Shown: piece after piece, positions 1-10,451 of the stretch
Numbering within the stretch: position 1 is the first letter of the stretch
Layout of the letters: each line of letters opens with the position of its first letter
DNA from: Ypsolopha sequella
Lineage: Eukaryota; Arthropoda; Insecta; Lepidoptera; Ypsolophidae
Direction of reading: 5' to 3'
DNA: 64,000 nucleotides
NCBI GenBank assembly: GCA_934047225.1
Contig: OW203992.1
Span: 9,661,501 to 9,725,500, forward strand
Translations under genes and position numbers: made by a program
Notes under the pieces: model-generated
What the model saw: the letters and a program-made list of their open reading frames with translations, nothing else
Databases searched by the model: none
Told to the model about the DNA's origin: nothing

Positions 1-964
1 TGGTTATAATAAATCTATGCACAGCACAATTCCTTCGTGCACTAGGCGTACTAAAGAAAAGTTTAAAAAAGGAACGTATTTTTTTCGCAACGCGGAGCAA
101 CAAATTTGAAGTTCGAACGATAACTTTCAACATTTTTAAAATCAATAAAAGTATTCGTTCGAATTTCAAATTTTGTTTTGTTTTGCTTTCATTCCGTGCT
201 GTCATTGTGTAATAATAGCGTATCATTATTACTTTACAAGTGAACAGTAATAGGTATTGTTAATAAAGAACTTGTAATAAATATTCAATTTCATGGGTAT
301 CTCGTACAAAAATGAGTGTAAGACTAAATGTTTATTAGACAAATTTTATCCTGAACAATAATCCTACCGATTTGTATACTAAAATAGTGAGGGTTTATTT
401 TTTAAATTTTTAGTTGGTTTAGTTCCCGGGTGAGACAAGCAAATTTTAGATGATCTTTGAATGCAGTTTTGTTCCTTTTAAAAAATAAAGGAATGTTTCC
501 TTTCAGTAAAATGAGCTAACTAAAGGATTTAAGGTAGTTCCCCTCCAGGGCCCTTACATTTTTTCCAGCCTGTATAATGGAGAGTTGACATATGTACTAA
601 CAAAAAATGTTAGATAATATAATATTCTAAAGAGGAACGTTATACAGATAATTAAAGTAAAAGATTTCAAAATATTTACATGATCCATGTTGCTGGCCGT
701 AAATAGAAAAAAAGAGGTTTATTTACAATTTGTCAATTAATAAACCAATTTTTTCATAAACATCTTTTTTCTTTTTCTTTTACCTATTAAATAGGTAGTT
801 TAATTGTAAATAAACATCTTTTTTCTCTCTGTTAATAAATCATTTATTATAATATAATATTGTAATACATCTTTTTGACATACCTACTTCTCAATGCTGC
901 CGAGCCCAGTAGGGCCGAAACAATTGTTGAGCCTTATTTTTCTCTCTTTGTTATGTATTATTGT
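1..964. other. no recognised feature
   Basis: AT-rich. A duplicated phrase TAAACATCTTTTTTCT occurs near 757 and 812. No gene or bounded element is seen. Confidence 0.5.
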
Positions 965-1495
965 CAGGGATAGGATAATCGGATCGATATATACCTAAAG
1001 TTGGAAAAATCCTTGAAAAAGTTTGTAGGTGTGGAGTCGGATTCTTAAAATATTATTTATTTTGATAGTGAAAATTACGGAAAATAAGGCATTGCTTAAA
1101 ACGTTACGATGATGTACCTAATAATTTGTTACCGTAAATTTATATTATTTAGAAATGGTATACAATTCCTATAAAATTTATAAAATGCCAAGCTGATTTA
1201 TCTATTTGTTTATTTTGTTATATTTTTGATCAGCCTTCTGTTTTGCCTTTTGCTCTGTTCGGCCGAATTCGAATAGTATCCAATTCCCATTTTTTTCAAT
1301 TTCATTTATTTATTTATTTAGATTGCCGGTAACATGTCTATTAAGTATTATTATCGTTACGTTTTAAGTAATTCCGTAATTCCAGGATTATAATATTATA
1401 AGAATAATAAAATTATAAGAAGCCGACTCCACACCTACAAACTTTCTCACTTTTTCCAAGTTTAGGTATATATCGATCCGATTATCCTATCCCTG
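965..1495. repeat. inverted-repeat element, about 80-bp arms
   Basis: The left arm CAGGGATAGGATAATCGG (965) runs through the phrase GTGTGGAGTCGG and is inverted at 1422-1495 (...ATTATCCTATCCCTG). The 530-bp body has no coding potential. The family is unknown. Confidence 0.65.
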
Positions 1496-1968
1496 ATAAT
1501 AATAATAGAATACAAAATATATTTAATAGGTATTTTCAGACCTATTTTACTACACTACTAGTTCGTGAGTATTTATCGCGGTAAGTATAGAACCTGTTAA
1601 TGTCGCACACGTGTAATAACAATAAATAAAATACTAATCAACTATCTACATGGTTTGTTTACTCAGTAATAAAATAGCTTAATGTAGCTGCTGTATATAA
1701 ATAATTTTATTCTAGGAAATAAAATTTCTTTTTTCCTTGCAGTTTATTCTATTTAACTATACAGTACACCCTTGATTATTCTTACATACGGCTTGAACAC
1801 ACGTGTGATTGTTGTTGACTATATGCCAACCGTTTGTATGTAGTATGTACGTGTACATGTCTAATAATAACAAACTATTTAACATGTTGACTATATTTGA
1901 AAATAATAAAAAGCGAAAAAGCATCTTGGTACCTACTTATTTATTTTTAATTTATTTAAATGATAAAA

Positions 1969-2935
1969 CAGGAAACAAATCTTTTATTTTAAAACAATGC
2001 CCTGCAAAACTGCATAAACAGTTTGACTGCAGGAATAAGTCTAGTGGATAACAAAAAATAAATCGTTTTCTATTACTTAAAATTAAAATATAAAAGAGAA
2101 AAAAAAATACTTTGTTTACATTACTCATGATACATTTTTTTTTTTTTTTATGCGTTTATTGAGTAAAAACAAGAAAAATATACAATATTATAAAACTTAT
2201 ACAGCTAACGGAAACCATAAAGAGGTTTATGTGTCGCTGCAAGCGCTCACAACTAAAATTTTACTTATTTAATTTTATAAATTTTTGTATCGAGATAGTG
2301 ACACTTTAAAATAGTTTTTATTTTGTGAGGATTACGATTCAGTTGACTTATAATTTCACTTGGTAGTTCGTTTAATATCTTTGGTAGCATGTACTCCCAA
2401 GTGCGAGTCCCATAGCTATTGTTGTAGGAGGGTAGTTTGTATGTCGGTAAGTATGTCAGTTTACGAAGTTGATTTGGTCTTGTTTTTTTTTGTATTTGGT
2501 CAACTTTGTCGTACTCCTCACAAATAGTGTCCATTTTTACTTTGTTGAAAACATTTATGACTTTGCAGTATTTAAATAATTCGTCTTCTATGTATTTATG
2601 TCTAATAGACAAAGGCACAATAGTTTTAAGTAAACGAAGTTGCATTGTATAAATGTTTTCAACATATGTTTTGTATGTTCTCCCGTAACTACTAAGGCCA
2701 TAACTAATTACAGAGTCAGCCAGTGACATGTATAACATTCGGAGTGTATTGTACGGTAATTTATACTTAAGAATTGACAACTTACAAAAAATTCATTATT
2801 GAGTGTCTCTAAAATATACTTTTTAAGAGACCTTTTAAACTTATGTTCATTTGGCTCGTTTCGAATATCCTCGGGTAAACTATTTAGCAGATATGGTAGG
2901 CGTTTTCTTAAAGTCCTTAAAGTAGTTATTTACTT
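1969..2935 (-). pseudogene. older LINE 3' end interrupted by a second LINE
   Basis: The two flanks, 1969-2134 and 2791-2935, together match 33294-33525. Read on the minus strand, 2935-2799 encodes a polyprotein C-terminus (LPYLLNSLPEDIRNEPNEHK, then KKYILETLNN), and 2110-1969 is its 3' untranslated region. The insertion at 2135-2790 separates them. Confidence 0.7.
2265..2780 (-). pseudogene. non-LTR retrotransposon RT C-terminus, 5'-truncated insertion
   Basis: A 171-residue minus-strand frame with the C-terminal region of Jockey/CR1-type polyproteins: LRMLYMSLADSVISYGLSSY, MQLRLLKTIV, and near the end TRTWEYMLPKILNELPSEI. On the minus strand the element ends with AATAAA and a 15-base A tract (2149-2135), giving a proper 3' end. 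The insertion (about 2135-2790) is nested in an older LINE 3' region whose uninterrupted version is visible at 33294-33525. Confidence 0.75.
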
Positions 2936-3323
2936 TTCAATGCAAGTGTTCGTAAAGACCCACTTTTTATGCATCAAAACCGAACAGAAAGTCGATTATT
3001 TTGCGCTAGGGCTTTATTATTATTATTATTTTTCATTTACTTACAATGGTTGGCTAACCTGCAGCCTTTCCTGTGTACCATTAATGTTATACTTTTTTTT
3101 CCCACTGTTTAACGGCTCTGGATACAGTCCTTTTGAGCCAATAATAATTTAAAGTTCACAAGATTATATATTTGTTTTATTTCCTCACACTATGCATTGA
3201 AAAACTTAGTATGATACACGGGCGTAAGAGCAATAAATTACTCGGTTACGTTTAAAACACTCGCTACGCGCGTGTTTTAAATCGTCCTCGTATTTTATTC
3301 CTTTTCGCCCTAGTAGCATAAAC
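2936..3323 (+). repeat. inverted-repeat MITE, CAATGCA family, copy 1
   Basis: Begins TTTTCAATGCAAGTG and later carries TATGCATTGAAAAA in inverse orientation. It ends with a palindrome around AAAACACTCGCTACG and GTAGCATAAACTACTA. Closely matched by 35126-35515, and more loosely by 17415-17870 and 28218-28735. Confidence 0.65.
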
Positions 3324-3325
3324 TA

Positions 3326-3851
3326 CTATTCTGTAATCGCCTTTACAATTATTTTCGTTTTTTTTTTAATAACGAGTAATTTTAAAAATCTAATCTGCAA
3401 TGCTTCAAGCTTATCTATGTAGGTTTTAAATGTTAAACCATAACAATCGAGAGCATAGCCCAAAATGGAATCTACTAACGCAAAATATAAAAATTTTAGC
3501 GTACTAACAGGAATTCGCCCGCCTGGGTAGGAACCTCGGTGGCGCAATTGGTAGCGCGCTTGTCTTGATAACAAGAGGTCGCAGGTTCGAATCCTGGCCC
3601 GGGGAATTGTTTGATATTCTTGTCTTTGGATTTGTTTCTGATTGATCTATTCTAGTTTGTATTGCACTCTAATAATACTAACAGTAACAGGATCTTAAAC
3701 GATAATAACGAGTAGTATTCTTAACTTGTTACAAATATAATCAATGTGATGAGATCAGGAAAACCTAACATCGATTTTAACACCAAGGTATGTTACACGT
3801 TCTACTTTCTCAATAGGTTTACATGAGAAATATTTACTTGTTTCATCTATT
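3326..3851 (-). pseudogene. LINE fragment split by a SINE
   Basis: On the minus strand, 3851-3750 reads ...CKPIEKVERVTYLGVKIDV and 3510-3360 reads TLKFLYFALVDSILGYALDC and then LQIRFLKLLV. Both are consecutive blocks of a Jockey-like RT C-terminus. The SINE at 3511-3675 lies between them. Stops and truncation make it non-functional. Confidence 0.65.
3511..3675 (+). mobile_element. tRNA-derived SINE with 9-bp target duplication
   Basis: Flanked by TACTAACAG on both sides (3502-3510 and 3676-3684). The tRNA-like head (3533-3604) has an A box TGGCGCAATTGGTAG and a perfect B box GGTTCGAATCC. It folds into D and T arms and an anticodon stem CTTGT/ACAAG, but its acceptor stem is mispaired, so it is not a working tRNA gene. 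The 70-base tail is not tRNA-like. Confidence 0.75.
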
Positions 3852-3853
3852 AG

Positions 3854-4115
3854 ATGTGGCGTGCACAGAACTTTTTGCTGGAAAAGCAAGCAATTGGTCA
3901 AGAATAACAATAAAAATAATATGAAAAAATTTAAATATCACTTTGAAAAAAAAAAGATTGTATAGGAAATTTTCACTCTAGGGTAGACATTTCTACCCTG
4001 GCGTCATACAAAACTTTTTTTTTTAAAGTGGTATTTAAATTTTTTCATATTTTTTTATTGTTGTTCTTGACCAATTGTTTGCTCTTCCAGCAAAAAGTTC
4101 TGGGCATGCCACTAC
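3854..4115. repeat. hAT-like fold-back MITE, copy 1
   Basis: An almost fully palindromic 260-bp unit with GTGGCGTGCACAGAAC at the left and its complement at the right. It is the same family as the cleanly bounded 36426-36687 copy; both carry a CTAGGGTAG...CTACCCTGGCG centre. Confidence 0.6.
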
Positions 4116-4283
4116 TAACTAAAGTATTGACTACTAGCTCCTGCTATGGGATGTAAATATTTAAGTTTCCCACGGGAACCCAATTTTCTTCCAAATCCAT
4201 TAAGGCGTTAGATTCAAAGTTATATAAAAGTAGGATTAAAGCCAGGTAGAATAATAATTACTTATATAATGTAAAATGGTAGA

Positions 4284-4660
4284 TGGATAGAGGTGGTAGA
4301 GCTGATGCCGGGCTCGACTGTGGAAGTACCACCATCTTACTTGGAGACCCCCTCGAAGTAATTCGGGGGAGAGTAAGAGGACAGCTCACAGGCAAAAATC
4401 CAGGAGACCCACCATGCCTGGGACCGATGGATGGCGGTATATCCATCCCTAATAGCCGGGCCTTATATGGAACAGACTGGTGACAGGCAGCGGCGTCACT
4501 GGTGCGAGGGTTCCAGCACCGCGTTCACCAACCCGCCTGCCCAGCGTGTGTGAGTATGGGCAATTCTTCCAGGATGACCGCCGGGAGTGGCAAAGTCCTG
4601 GAAAGGCTTATGTCCAGCAGTGGACGAACTAGGCTGATGGATGCATGGTAGATGGATGTA
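4284..4660 (+). repeat. dispersed GC-rich repeat, copy 1
   Basis: Contains CTGATGCCGGGCTCGACTG, then GGAGACCCCCTCGAAGTAAT, ending CAGCAGTGGACGAACTAGGC. It is the same as 36160-36790 apart from the MITE there. It probably comes from the 3' part of a retroelement; no conserved domain is visible. Confidence 0.6.
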
Positions 4661-4681
4661 CGAGTAGTAGAGGTGTATTAG

Positions 4682-4765
4682 GATCGTAGCAGATGGAAAT
4701 CTGTGATCTCTGCCTACTCCTCCAGAAGACAGGCGTGAGTATATGTATGTGTGAACAAGTATGTA
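4682..4765 (+). repeat. dispersed repeat GATCGTAGCAGATGGAAATC with TATG tract
   Basis: A short repeat also present at 20205-20275, where it runs into a (TATG)n microsatellite. Looks like a retroelement 3' end. Confidence 0.5.
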
Positions 4766-4870
4766 TAATGAATAATGGGGTGTCATTTGAAATATTTACC
4801 TTTAGTTAACTTGAAGTTTTCCAAAGAAATGTAGCTTCTGTTCCTCACACCCTAAGACTATATTGTAATA

Positions 4871-5345
4871 AAGAAAATTTCGTTTTGACAGCACTTAAAC
4901 TAAAATTAAAGCTTTCAGAATCAGCTTTATTGTGACGCTTTAGAACATTATATTATTCGACTTTTTATCTTATATATGTCAACTATCTACCTACATAGGT
5001 TTCATTACACGACGCAATTTTCATAAAATATCGAGATGGCGGCTCTGAGCTATGCCCAAATGTTCAAACCTTGCTAGTAAGCTATACAAAAGAAAGGTGG
5101 CAACTAAAATTGCGTGGAATAAACATTTATTTTTGTGCAATATGGGATATTCACAGTCGTATTTTAAGGCGTTGATAAAGCCAATTCTGAAGGCTTTAAT
5201 TTTAGTTTTAGTGCTGTCAAAACTAAATTTTCTTCGATACAAAATAGTCCTTAAGAGTTAGGATTAGAAGCTAAATTTCTTTGGAAAATTTTAAGCTTTG
5301 ACAGCACTAAAACTACAATTAAAGCCTTCAGAATTGGCTTTAATA
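4871..5345. repeat. inverted-repeat element plus third arm
   Basis: The arm GTTTTGACAGCACTTAAAC at 4881 is inverted at 5172-5234 (GTTTTAGTGCTGTCAAAAC) and repeated directly at 5293-5345. No coding potential. Confidence 0.55.
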
Positions 5346-5507
5346 GCTGTGTAAAACAGCCGCTTTTAGCAAAAAGTTATTCAAAATCTCGTCGAAGACG
5401 TTACCTATGAAAACTATGCTAGTGAACTATGAACTAATTTTGTTCAATGCCGTTTATAAACATATTACCCATCAGTTTTTCAAAATTATCCTGATAAGGG
5501 ATTATTT

Positions 5508-5640
5508 TTTTAGGGTTCCGTAAGGTACAAGGTACAAAGGAACCTTTATGGTGAGAGTCCGTTGTCCATCCGTCCGTCCGTATGTCACAGGCTCATAACT
5601 TTAGCACCGTCAAAGATAAGAACATGAAATTTGACACAAA
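5508..5640 (+). repeat. AGGGTTCCG dispersed repeat
   Basis: AGGGTTCCGTAAGG followed by GTCCATCCGTCCGTCC and GTATGTCACAGGCTC. Relatives are at 18265-18400, 19030 and 53440-53620, where the phrase GTCCATCCGTATGTCTCAGG recurs. Confidence 0.45.
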
Positions 5641-5946
5641 AATAGCATTAATTTGCCCACATATCGCGGTGTAAAAAAAGGACTTGCAATAAATTTAACA
5701 TTTAGATCAATATTTTATCATTAATTTGTAGCTTCTGACGTGTATACATTGTGCTGTTAAAGAAATTATTTAAATTTGTAAACAAATACTCCACATAGCA
5801 AATGACAAGTTTCTTAATATAATTAATCATTGAACTTGTTTTAAATGTAATTTATATTTAATTAACTTAATGAATTTTGCATAAATTAATGTTTTAATGT
5901 ACAACAATGTTATTTTTGTTTGTTAATGTAAATTTACTCGATTTTT

Positions 5947-6102
5947 CATTAGTAGTGTTATTAAAACAGTTTAAAAAAATTTTAACTCGATATATTTCGG
6001 CCCTCGGTATGGGGCCGTCATCAGTCATCATCAGCCCCATACCGAGGGCCGAAATATATCGAGTTAAATTTTTTTTAAATTGTTTTAATAACACTACTAA
6101 TG
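5947..6102. repeat. near-perfect 156-bp palindrome, CCGAAATATATCGA family
   Basis: Two arms of about 70 bases meet at 6020-6030. Each arm contains GGCCGAAATATATCGAGTTA and CATTAGTAGTGTTATTAAAA. Open frames through it on both strands are artefacts of the palindrome. Confidence 0.75.
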
Positions 6103-6562
6103 AAAAGCTAGTAAAAGCTAAATATAATATATTTATAAATTTACTCGAGTTATTTGTATAAACAAATAAGATTTTGTTATCATTTCAATGTCTGTGCATG
6201 TAATATATGTATTTTTTTATGGGAAATAAAGGCTTTTAGTATTAATATTATTACTATATTTTAAAAAAGATCCGTCCGGTTTGATTTTATTGCCTCTAAG
6301 GTTTTAGAGGACACGAGTATCGTTCAACTTAGTTGGTATGGTACCAGACCAGGTCAAACATGCATTTAGGGTCATCAGAAAACAAAAATCTCTTAACCAG
6401 ATTGCATGTACAGAAGTCTGCAGTTCGAGCTCCCCATTGGTAACGGATTTTGACGGCTATGATACCGGAATAAGAACTGCCAATAAGTAGCCTATCGTTG
6501 GCGTCCGTATATCAACGGAACTTGTACGTAATACGCAGCACAATAAATTCAAGATAAGTTAC

Positions 6563-6779
6563 CGGTCAAGTGCGTAAGTCTCAGCCTCTGATGGTGCACC
6601 GGTCCTCTCGCAGCGCCATCTCTTGTGAAGGGCGTCTCGAAGACGAACCGGCGCACGTTGTGGGCTTTCTCGAACGCGCCCTCGCTCGAGCTCGTGCTGT
6701 GGGTGACCCCCTCCGGCGCCGACCGCACCCACGTCACCTGGATGTACGCCAGCTTCGGGTCTAGCGACTCCTTGTTTAC
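6563..6779 (-). CDS. DOCK-D (Zizimin-like) exon, DHR2 domain, downstream of the 10.0-10.5 kb exon
   Basis: An internal exon of a dedicator-of-cytokinesis protein, an exchange factor for Rho-family GTPases (Cdc42/Rac for the DOCK-D group). Read on the minus strand it opens at an acceptor CCAG|GTAAAC and encodes VNKESLDPKLAYIQVTWV, followed by a 20-25 residue linker and RRFVFETPFT. These match the DHR2 blocks VNPKDLDPKYAYIQVTYV and RFVFETPFT of vertebrate DOCK9-11, as I know the family. The exon is 217 nt, begins in phase 0 and ends in phase 1 at CCG|GTAACT. It joins the upstream exon in frame at DSAP|VNKE. The region is much more GC-rich than its surroundings. The next DHR2 segment was not found between here and position 1, so it probably lies left of the window. 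Seen: sequence, frame, splice sites. Family knowledge: GEF role. The member assignment (DOCK-D rather than DOCK-C) is fairly secure. Confidence 0.88.
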
Positions 6780-6910
6780 CTGGGGAGATATTTATTTCAA
6801 TAAGAGGTGAGGGAGTGAAATTTGACCACAAAACTGGGGCTGCATTTAGTTTGATCGCCAGTCTACGCCTACCTAGCACTGAAAGCAGGATAGTATAGAT
6901 ACAAATTTGA

Positions 6911-7131
6911 CGCGTGCAAAAGAGATGGCATGTTAGGCGGGTATCGCTCATCGACCAAACTGAACGAGGTCCAGAAGTCGCCAGGGGGTCTACCGCGTAA
7001 TTCTCATTTTCATCAACATCAACTTGAGATTTGCGTGCGACGACGCTCGCCTAACATGCCATCTCTTTTGCACGCGTTGAATTTCGCATGCATTTGCTTG
7101 AAGTTGATACAAATGAGAATTACGCGGTAGA
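6911..7131. repeat. two interleaved inverted repeats
   Basis: Arm A GCGTGCAAAAGAGATGGCAT (6911-6940) is inverted at 7049-7080. Arm B CTACCGCGTAATTCTCATTT (6989-7026) is inverted at 7098-7131, giving the order A-B-A'-B'. A related unit with the same motifs is at 9120-9265. Confidence 0.65.
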
Positions 7132-7151
7132 GCACCTGGTCTAGGTGGTTC

Positions 7152-7365
7152 GGAAAATTGGCGGATACAAAACTCCCAGGAATTTTATACATTTGACTCG
7201 ACTTTTCGTTTCGATTCATGTGCACTTTTACACGGCATTGGTATATAAGGTATAGATAGGTGCGCCAAAAGACTTAAGGCGCCTTGAAACTTTTTTTTAC
7301 TTTGTTATAAACCATGTCAGAATGCATCCCCGCCTAAATCAAATCCTGGATCCGCCCTTGGTTCG
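7152..7365. repeat. hAT-like MITE, GGCGGATAC...GGATCCGCC family, copy 1
   Basis: Ends TTGGCGGATACAA and TCCTGGATCCGCCCTTGG, with a middle phrase GTGCACTTTTACACGGCAT. Relatives are at 15188-15437 and 44163-44395. Confidence 0.6.
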
Positions 7366-8018
7366 GAAGGCATGTTGTTGTGGGTCCATATTTGTACCCA
7401 AAATACGGCGATAGGGCTAACCACCACTGGAATGTAACAATCGTCAACGTAAGAGCAGTGGCGTATTTTAACATTTGGCACCCCGGGCCTGTAAGGTTTG
7501 TCACCCCATAAATTAACGAGAAAAAAACCAAAAATATTTCAATTCTATAATAAAATCCAGCAGTGTGTTGATGTGGGCTGTGATAATAATTAATGAAAAA
7601 ACTAAACATACCTTACAAAGAAATAAACACCATTTATTCAATACATATTTACAGATTTTCCGACGAATAATTTTTTTGACTATGCAGTCAACCCTAAAAT
7701 CATATGCATCGACAAATTGACTTTTTCCGCCATAATTCAGGTTTATCTCCATAGTAGAAGTCATTTGTATAGACGAGTACTATCTCTAGTTTTCGGCTTT
7801 TCAGTATGGTTATAAATTTATGACAGAAATCAAATATTTATTAATTTGAGATGTAGAAGATTGACCTCAGTGAATGTGCCTATATTTCCTTATTCTTTAA
7901 TTTTTCTGACAATAGTCAAACCTTGGGAACGGATTTGTAATAAAAAATTCTGTTTATTAAAACATACACATAATATGTCGTATTAAAAATCCTAGTTAAG
8001 TCTTTGTTATTCCTTTAA

Positions 8019-8380
8019 GGCGCTATACGCTGCGAAAGTGCTGCCACTTTAGAAAAAAAAACATTACTTACTTACCAAAATAATTATTGAAAGTCTGCTC
8101 AACTAAATATGTAGAAATAGCAATGAACTGTTTTTAAATAGAATAATTTTTATAGACAACGTTTTCGATGAACAAAAATTTCAACTTTTGCTAAAAACAG
8201 CCACTTTTGGCATAAGTTAAAATTCTAGCAATAAAATGACGTTGTTTCTGAAAACTTTGCTGTGAAAAAATAGTTTATTACAATTTTTAGGCATTTAATG
8301 AGCACATTTTCAGTAATTATTCTAGTAAGTAAAAATTTATTTTTTTCTGAAGTGACAGCAGTTTCGCAGCATATAACGCC
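8019..8380. mobile_element. TTAA-flanked MITE (piggyBac-type target)
   Basis: Flanked by TTAA at 8015-8018 and 8381-8384. Termini GGCGCTATACGCTGCGAAA and TTTCGCAGCATATAACGCC are imperfect inverted repeats. Relative at 34451. Confidence 0.7.
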
Positions 8381-8762
8381 TTAAATCGAAGGTGTTTGCC
8401 TTTTTTACACATTATGTCCTTATCAAAGAAAGAGTAAGTTGTCGGTTTTAATTGTGTAACTAAAGAACTATGTAAATATATTTCGAAATGGTGTTAAAGA
8501 TATGTAAATACCGCCTACAAGGGCCCTTTTATCTAACAACGGTACCAAATTGTTCATTAAAAGTAATTTTAAGTTAGAAATATAGTAAAAAATATAATAA
8601 ATATTTCTGATGTACTCAAGAAGTTTATATCATTAACTATTGGAAAATTCTGAATTCGATAAAATATGCATTTTTGTGGCCACAGACAACTCAAAATCAA
8701 TTTGAAAAAATTTTGACTTAGCTGATTAGCTTAGCCCTTCATATGTATATTTACTAATTATT

Positions 8763-8937
8763 TCAAAATAAATTATGAATATAAATAAAAAAGTATTACT
8801 TGTAATCGATATATATTTCGACCCACTTGTGGTCGTCGTCAGTCGACTGTGGACTGACGACGACCACAAGTGGGTCGAAATATATATCGATTACAAGTAA
8901 TTTTTTTTTTATTTATATTCATAATTTATTTTAAAAT
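8763..8937. repeat. near-perfect 175-bp palindrome, CGAAATATATATCGA family
   Basis: Arms meet near 8840 at CAGTCGACTGTGGACTG and extend through GGTCGAAATATATATCGATT to ATTTATATTCATAATTTATT. Same core phrase as 5947-6102. Confidence 0.75.
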
Positions 8938-9119
8938 AATTAAAAGCTAAAAAGGCTTTAAAATAATATTTATTCAAATACAAATTATTTCTGTATCTAT
9001 GTACGAGGAATATAATGGGTGTTAATGAACTGCTATTTTTAAATGAAACCTCATACTAGAGAATGCGAAACCGGCCAAAATTAAAACCCGTGGCTATACC
9101 GCGTCATAGAGTATATTGA

Positions 9120-9265
9120 ATACAGTACCGCGTAACTCCGATGATAATGAACTTCACTCTTCTTCTTCATCCAACGCGTGCAAGAGATAGCACGTTAGGC
9201 GGGCGTCGTCGACGAACTGAACTAACTGAAGACCATTACGAACGCCACCGAGTTATGCGGTAGAT
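9120..9265. repeat. relative of the 6911-7131 inverted repeat
   Basis: Contains TACCGCGTAACTCC, then GCGTGCAAGAGATAGCACGT, then GAGTTATGCGGTAG. Diverged. Confidence 0.45.
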
Positions 9266-9464
9266 CACCGGTTTTTTTTTCGGGTTTAGGGAAACCGGTT
9301 TGAAAATGAGATTTTTTTGATATTTGTATAAATTATATTTTTAAACTGCATGTGAAATTTAGGCCACCTACATCTTGCATCTTTTCAATTATTAAATGGA
9401 AATTAAAAGGAAATAATGATATATTCAAAATTTTATTGAAAATGGTTTACTTGCTTTTTTTGTT

Positions 9465-9690
9465 CAAGAGCCGTTTAGCAGGCGGATTGTAAAAAACCCG
9501 CCTTTTTAATTAATCAAAACTGAATACTTAAATATTATTATTCAGCAAAACCTTAACACCTATGTATTGCGTATACTGTCATCGCAAAGTTTAGATTGGT
9601 TACTGTGAATCAGAATTTTAATATTTGAAACCTTTAACTTTCTGTTTTTAAATATAATTTAATTTTCTAGCAACATCTAACTACGTTTAT
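9465..9690 (-). repeat. GGCGGGTTTTTCACAATCCG family, copy 1
   Basis: Minus-strand relative of 29885-30110 and 32905-33240: GGCGGATTGTAAAAAACCCG, then a run matching CAAAACCTTAACACCTATGT. Confidence 0.5.
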
Positions 9691-10038
9691 ATACAGCCCA
9701 AAAAGCAAAATTCGATGAAACACCATCATAATAGCTATCAGGATATCGTGAATATTGCCCCGTTTTTACGCAAAGTTTAGCAAGTAAAAGTTTAGAAATA
9801 AAAAAGGAGAGAAATACAGAAGTCGTTCATGTAAAGAAGACTAAGTTTATACACTTTTCTATAAATAAACAGTTACCGTTTCATAGAAAACAGTTTTTAC
9901 CTGAAATAATTTCACAAATTCGGCGCTTTTTGCATATCTCGCCATTTGCACCTCTTGATGAGAGACAAGTCGGAGTCCGGTGTGGGGATATTGACCACAT
10001 TTAAAGAGAGACCAAAAAGAAAACAAAGACCAACTCAC

Positions 10039-10451
10039 CGGGGCAGAATCCATGATCATCTTTACATTTTCTGCTCCAAACTTCTGCTCATAGTAGCACT
10101 GCAGTTTCTCCGATATTTCACTCAGAGAAGTCAACTTCGGCTCCTTGTAGATGAACTCCACTCCTTCCTCGTCCTCCCCGAAGTGTGCCTTCCCATAGAA
10201 CGCAACCCTGTAGAACCGCCCTAGGAGACGTTTGCCCGATTGCGTCACCTCTATGACTTTTGCGTAGGCTTTAGTGAGGTGCTGGTAGCAGGATAGCAGC
10301 GCTTGGTAGTCTCTTCGTCGCTCGTAGAGAGGTATAATGAGCCGGTACAAAGGACCCAGTAGTTCGTATCTTTCAGCTTTGTCGACGTATTCGGTACAGA
10401 TCATCAGTTGCTCTAGTAGCGCCTGCTCATTGTAGTGGACGTCTGTCATAC
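10039..10451 (-). CDS. DOCK-D (Zizimin-like) exon, central DHR2 domain
   Basis: A 413-nt minus-strand exon encoding about 137 residues of a DOCK DHR2 domain. Landmarks in order are MTDVHYNEQALLEQL, KAERYELLG, RLLGRFYRVAFYG, FIYKEPKLTSLSEIS and KFGAENVKMIMDS. The pair YRVAFYG and EYIYKEPKLT-LSEIS is diagnostic of DOCK proteins, and the GM-D-YNE-LVEQL start resembles DOCK9/10/11. The acceptor is TTAACAG|GTATG in phase 1, and the donor is GCCCCG|GTGAGT in phase 0, compatible with the exon at 6779. The domain catalyses GDP release from Rho GTPases at membranes. No exon coding for the preceding DHR2 segment was recognised anywhere to the right on this strand, so the upstream intron is either very long, spanning the two phosphatase genes, or this is a partial copy. 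Both exons are free of stops and keep good splice sites, which argues for a live gene. Confidence 0.9.

Noticed and set aside
3533..3604. Functional tRNA gene
   Set aside because: The A and B boxes and arms are recognisable, but the acceptor stem is mispaired, the anticodon loop is abnormal (pyrimidine after the anticodon), and the sequence is bounded by a target duplication with an attached tail. This makes it a SINE head.
4258..4483. Overlapping frames in the 4.3-kb repeat
   Set aside because: Both belong to a dispersed GC-rich repeat present again at 36.2 kb, without conserved protein motifs.
5894..6161. Two opposite frames of similar sequence at 6 kb
   Set aside because: They are the two strands of a palindrome and mirror each other; there is no gene.
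6559..6951. Alternative minus- and plus-strand frames over the DOCK exon
   Set aside because: GC-rich coding DNA produces long antisense and shifted frames. Only the frame reading YIQVTWV and FVFETPFT matches a family and joins the neighbouring exon in phase.
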